From the NCBI GenBank assembly GCA_934401725.1, contig CAKRSS010000088.1:1-5914 (forward strand): a stretch of DNA of 5,914 bases, given 5' to 3'. The position numbers and the translations under genes were made by a program. The stretch's first letter is position 1, and each line of letters begins with the position of its first letter. Positions 4,998 to 5,914 of the stretch are shown one piece after another. The notes beneath the pieces were generated by a model that was given only the letters and a program-made list of their open reading frames with translations, did not search any database and was not told the DNA's origin. Source of the stretch: an uncultured Eubacteriales bacterium (GTDB lineage: Bacteria > Bacillota > Clostridia > Oscillospirales > CAG-272).

Positions 4998-5030
4998 AAT
5001 AGTGTAACAACTCTATCGAAGGATCAAAAC

Positions 5031-5678
5031 ATGTTCAAAGGTTTACGTGAATTTGTCCGTTCCATCAAGGAGCGCGACCCGGCGGCGAAGAACGCCGCGC
5101 AGATAATTTTGCTTTACTCCGGCGTTCACGCCCTGATTTTCTACCGGATAGCTCATTTTTTCTACCGGATACACTGGTATTTTATTGCCCGGTGGGTGTC
5201 GCAGCGCGGCCGTTTCTGGACGGGCGTTGAAATACACCCCGGCGCGAAGATCGGCAAGTGCCTTTTCATTGACCACGGCATGGGCGTTGTCATCGGCGAG
5301 ACGACCGAAATCGGCGATTACTGCACCATTTACCAGGGCGCGACGCTCGGCGGCACCGGCAAGGACGAGGGCAAGCGTCACCCGACGCTCGGCAACCACG
5401 TCATGGTCGGAGCGGGCGCGCGCATACTGGGTCCCTTCAAGGTGGGCGACGGCGCGAAGATTGCGTCGGGCGCAGTTGTGCTGTCCGAGGTGCCCGCAGG
5501 GACAACGGCGGTCGGCATCCCGGCGCGGATAGTCTGCAAAAAGGGCAGCGCGCCGCGTCAGGAAATGGACCAGGTGCACATCCCCGACCCCGTCTCGCAG
5601 GAGCTGTGCCGCATGAGCGCCCGCATAGAAGAGCTCGAGCGCGAGCTCTCGCGGCTGCGGGAAGAAGTAAACAAGTGA
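5031..5678 (+). CDS. cysE: Serine O-acetyltransferase (CysE)
   Basis: A 215-residue cytoplasmic enzyme that transfers acetyl from acetyl-CoA to L-serine to give O-acetylserine, the precursor used by cysteine synthase. An N-terminal helical part (1-60) includes the conserved RDPAA (15-19). The left-handed beta-helix of hexapeptide repeats spans about residues 64-168. Catalytic and CoA-site residues match the family: Asp16, Asp81-His82 in FIDHGMGVVIGET, and Arg116-His117 in GKRHPTLG. GIPARIV (162-168) closes the helix. The length fits the short Gram-positive form, not the roughly 270-residue enterobacterial one. The C-terminus (about 189-213) is a charged heptad-like helix ending VNK, not the Ile-terminated tail that docks into CysK in enterobacteria. 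AAGGA lies 7 nt before the ATG. It stands alone in this window, with its own promoter and terminator. Confidence 0.96.
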   Translation: MFKGLREFVRSIKERDPAAKNAAQIILLYSGVHALIFYRIAHFFYRIHWYFIARWVSQRGRFWTGVEIHPGAKIGKCLFIDHGMGVVIGETTEIGDYCTIYQGATLGGTGKDEGKRHPTLGNHVMVGAGARILGPFKVGDGAKIASGAVVLSEVPAGTTAVGIPARIVCKKGSAPRQEMDQVHIPDPVSQELCRMSARIEELERELSRLREEVNK

Positions 5679-5707
5679 AAAAAGGAGACCTGTGGGGTCT
5701 CCTTTTT
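5679..5707 (+). terminator. Intrinsic terminator of cysE
   Basis: AAAAAGGAGACC (5679-5690) and GGTCTCCTTTTT (5696-5707) form a 12-bp stem around a 5-nt loop, starting directly after the TGA and ending in five T residues. The A-run on the 5' side means it could also work weakly on the opposite strand. Confidence 0.93.
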
Positions 5708-5768
5708 AGTTTGTTTGGGTTAAACGTGTAGGGGGTGAGGCATATTGCACATGACTGTATGCAGGATA

Positions 5769-5914
5769 AGTTCTGCGGCCTTGGTAGGCGCACGCCATAA
5801 CGTCGGCGGAAAGCGTTTTTTAAAAAAGAGTTCTTTTGCCTTGGCGGGCTCTCGCCGTGGAGGCCACCGACGGTGGAGAAGTGTACTCGCCGAACGTCGG
5901 CGGAAAGCGTTTTT
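5769..5914. repeat. Modular intergenic repeat, two copies running off the right edge
   Basis: A first module, AGTTCT-N3-GCCTTGG-N2-GGC-N3-CGCC, occurs at 5769-5796 and again at 5829-5856. A second module, an exact 22-bp sequence beginning AACGTCGGCGGAAAGCG and ending in T5, occurs at 5799-5820 and 5893-5914. In copy 1 the modules are 2 bp apart; in copy 2 they are separated by 36 bp containing CCACCG-A-CGGTGG (5864-5876). The copies are joined through the palindrome TTTTTTAAAAAA (5816-5827). Copy 2 also forms CGCCGA-ACG-TCGGCG (5888-5902). No gene is seen from 5708 to the end. Confidence 0.75.

Noticed and set aside
5043..5579. Minus-strand frame opposite cysE
   Set aside because: It is antisense to a clearly conserved enzyme, and its His/Arg/Ala-rich translation mirrors the CysE codons.
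5769..5914. CRISPR array at the right edge
   Set aside because: Only two copies are seen, the repeat is split into modules with different offsets (60 and 94 bp), the intervening sequence is palindromic rather than spacer-like, and no cas gene is present.

Overview
The window looks like a chromosomal segment from a GC-rich low-branching Firmicute, most likely a Clostridia gut lineage of the Oscillospiraceae/Ruminococcaceae kind. This is inferred from Gram-positive style AGGAG ribosome sites, near-consensus housekeeping promoters (TTGACA-17-TATAAT), a lipoprotein with a long Thr/Glu linker, a short-form CysE, and GC-rich hairpin repeats between genes. No phage, transposase, plasmid, CRISPR, tRNA or rRNA signal is visible.

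Layout. Positions 1-626 hold no convincing gene. They carry a chain of inverted repeats: small nested hairpins (35-103), a REP-like hairpin (132-176), a larger imperfect foldback (191-280), and a family of two-hairpin repeats (375-455, 495-575, plus a partial copy at 584-614) just downstream of the first gene. Five genes follow. They are a minus-strand type I phosphodiesterase/nucleotide pyrophosphatase family protein (627-1931), a plus-strand RNase Z-like metallo-beta-lactamase-fold hydrolase (2105-2872), a plus-strand endonuclease/exonuclease/phosphatase-fold protein (2981-3748), a minus-strand secreted SGNH/DUF4886-type lipoprotein (3872-4876), and plus-strand cysE, serine O-acetyltransferase (5031-5678). 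The right end (5708-5914) is non-coding and starts another modular repeat that runs off the window.

Transcription units. The phosphodiesterase and the MBL gene diverge from a 173-bp region with two recognisable promoters. The MBL and EEP genes may be co-transcribed, since the 108-bp gap shows no strong terminator. EEP and the lipoprotein gene converge on a tandem terminator region (3751-3865). The lipoprotein gene and cysE diverge from a 154-bp region, again with a clear promoter for each. cysE ends in a strong intrinsic terminator.

Functionally, three neighbouring genes encode metal-dependent phosphoester hydrolases of three unrelated folds, which may reflect nucleotide or nucleic acid scavenging. 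The lipoprotein is probably a surface esterase or carbohydrate-active hydrolase. cysE makes O-acetylserine for cysteine synthesis and has no visible link to its neighbours. I found no convincing new defence or mobile system. The most unusual material is the repeat structure, especially the two copies whose stems differ by compensatory base-pair changes.
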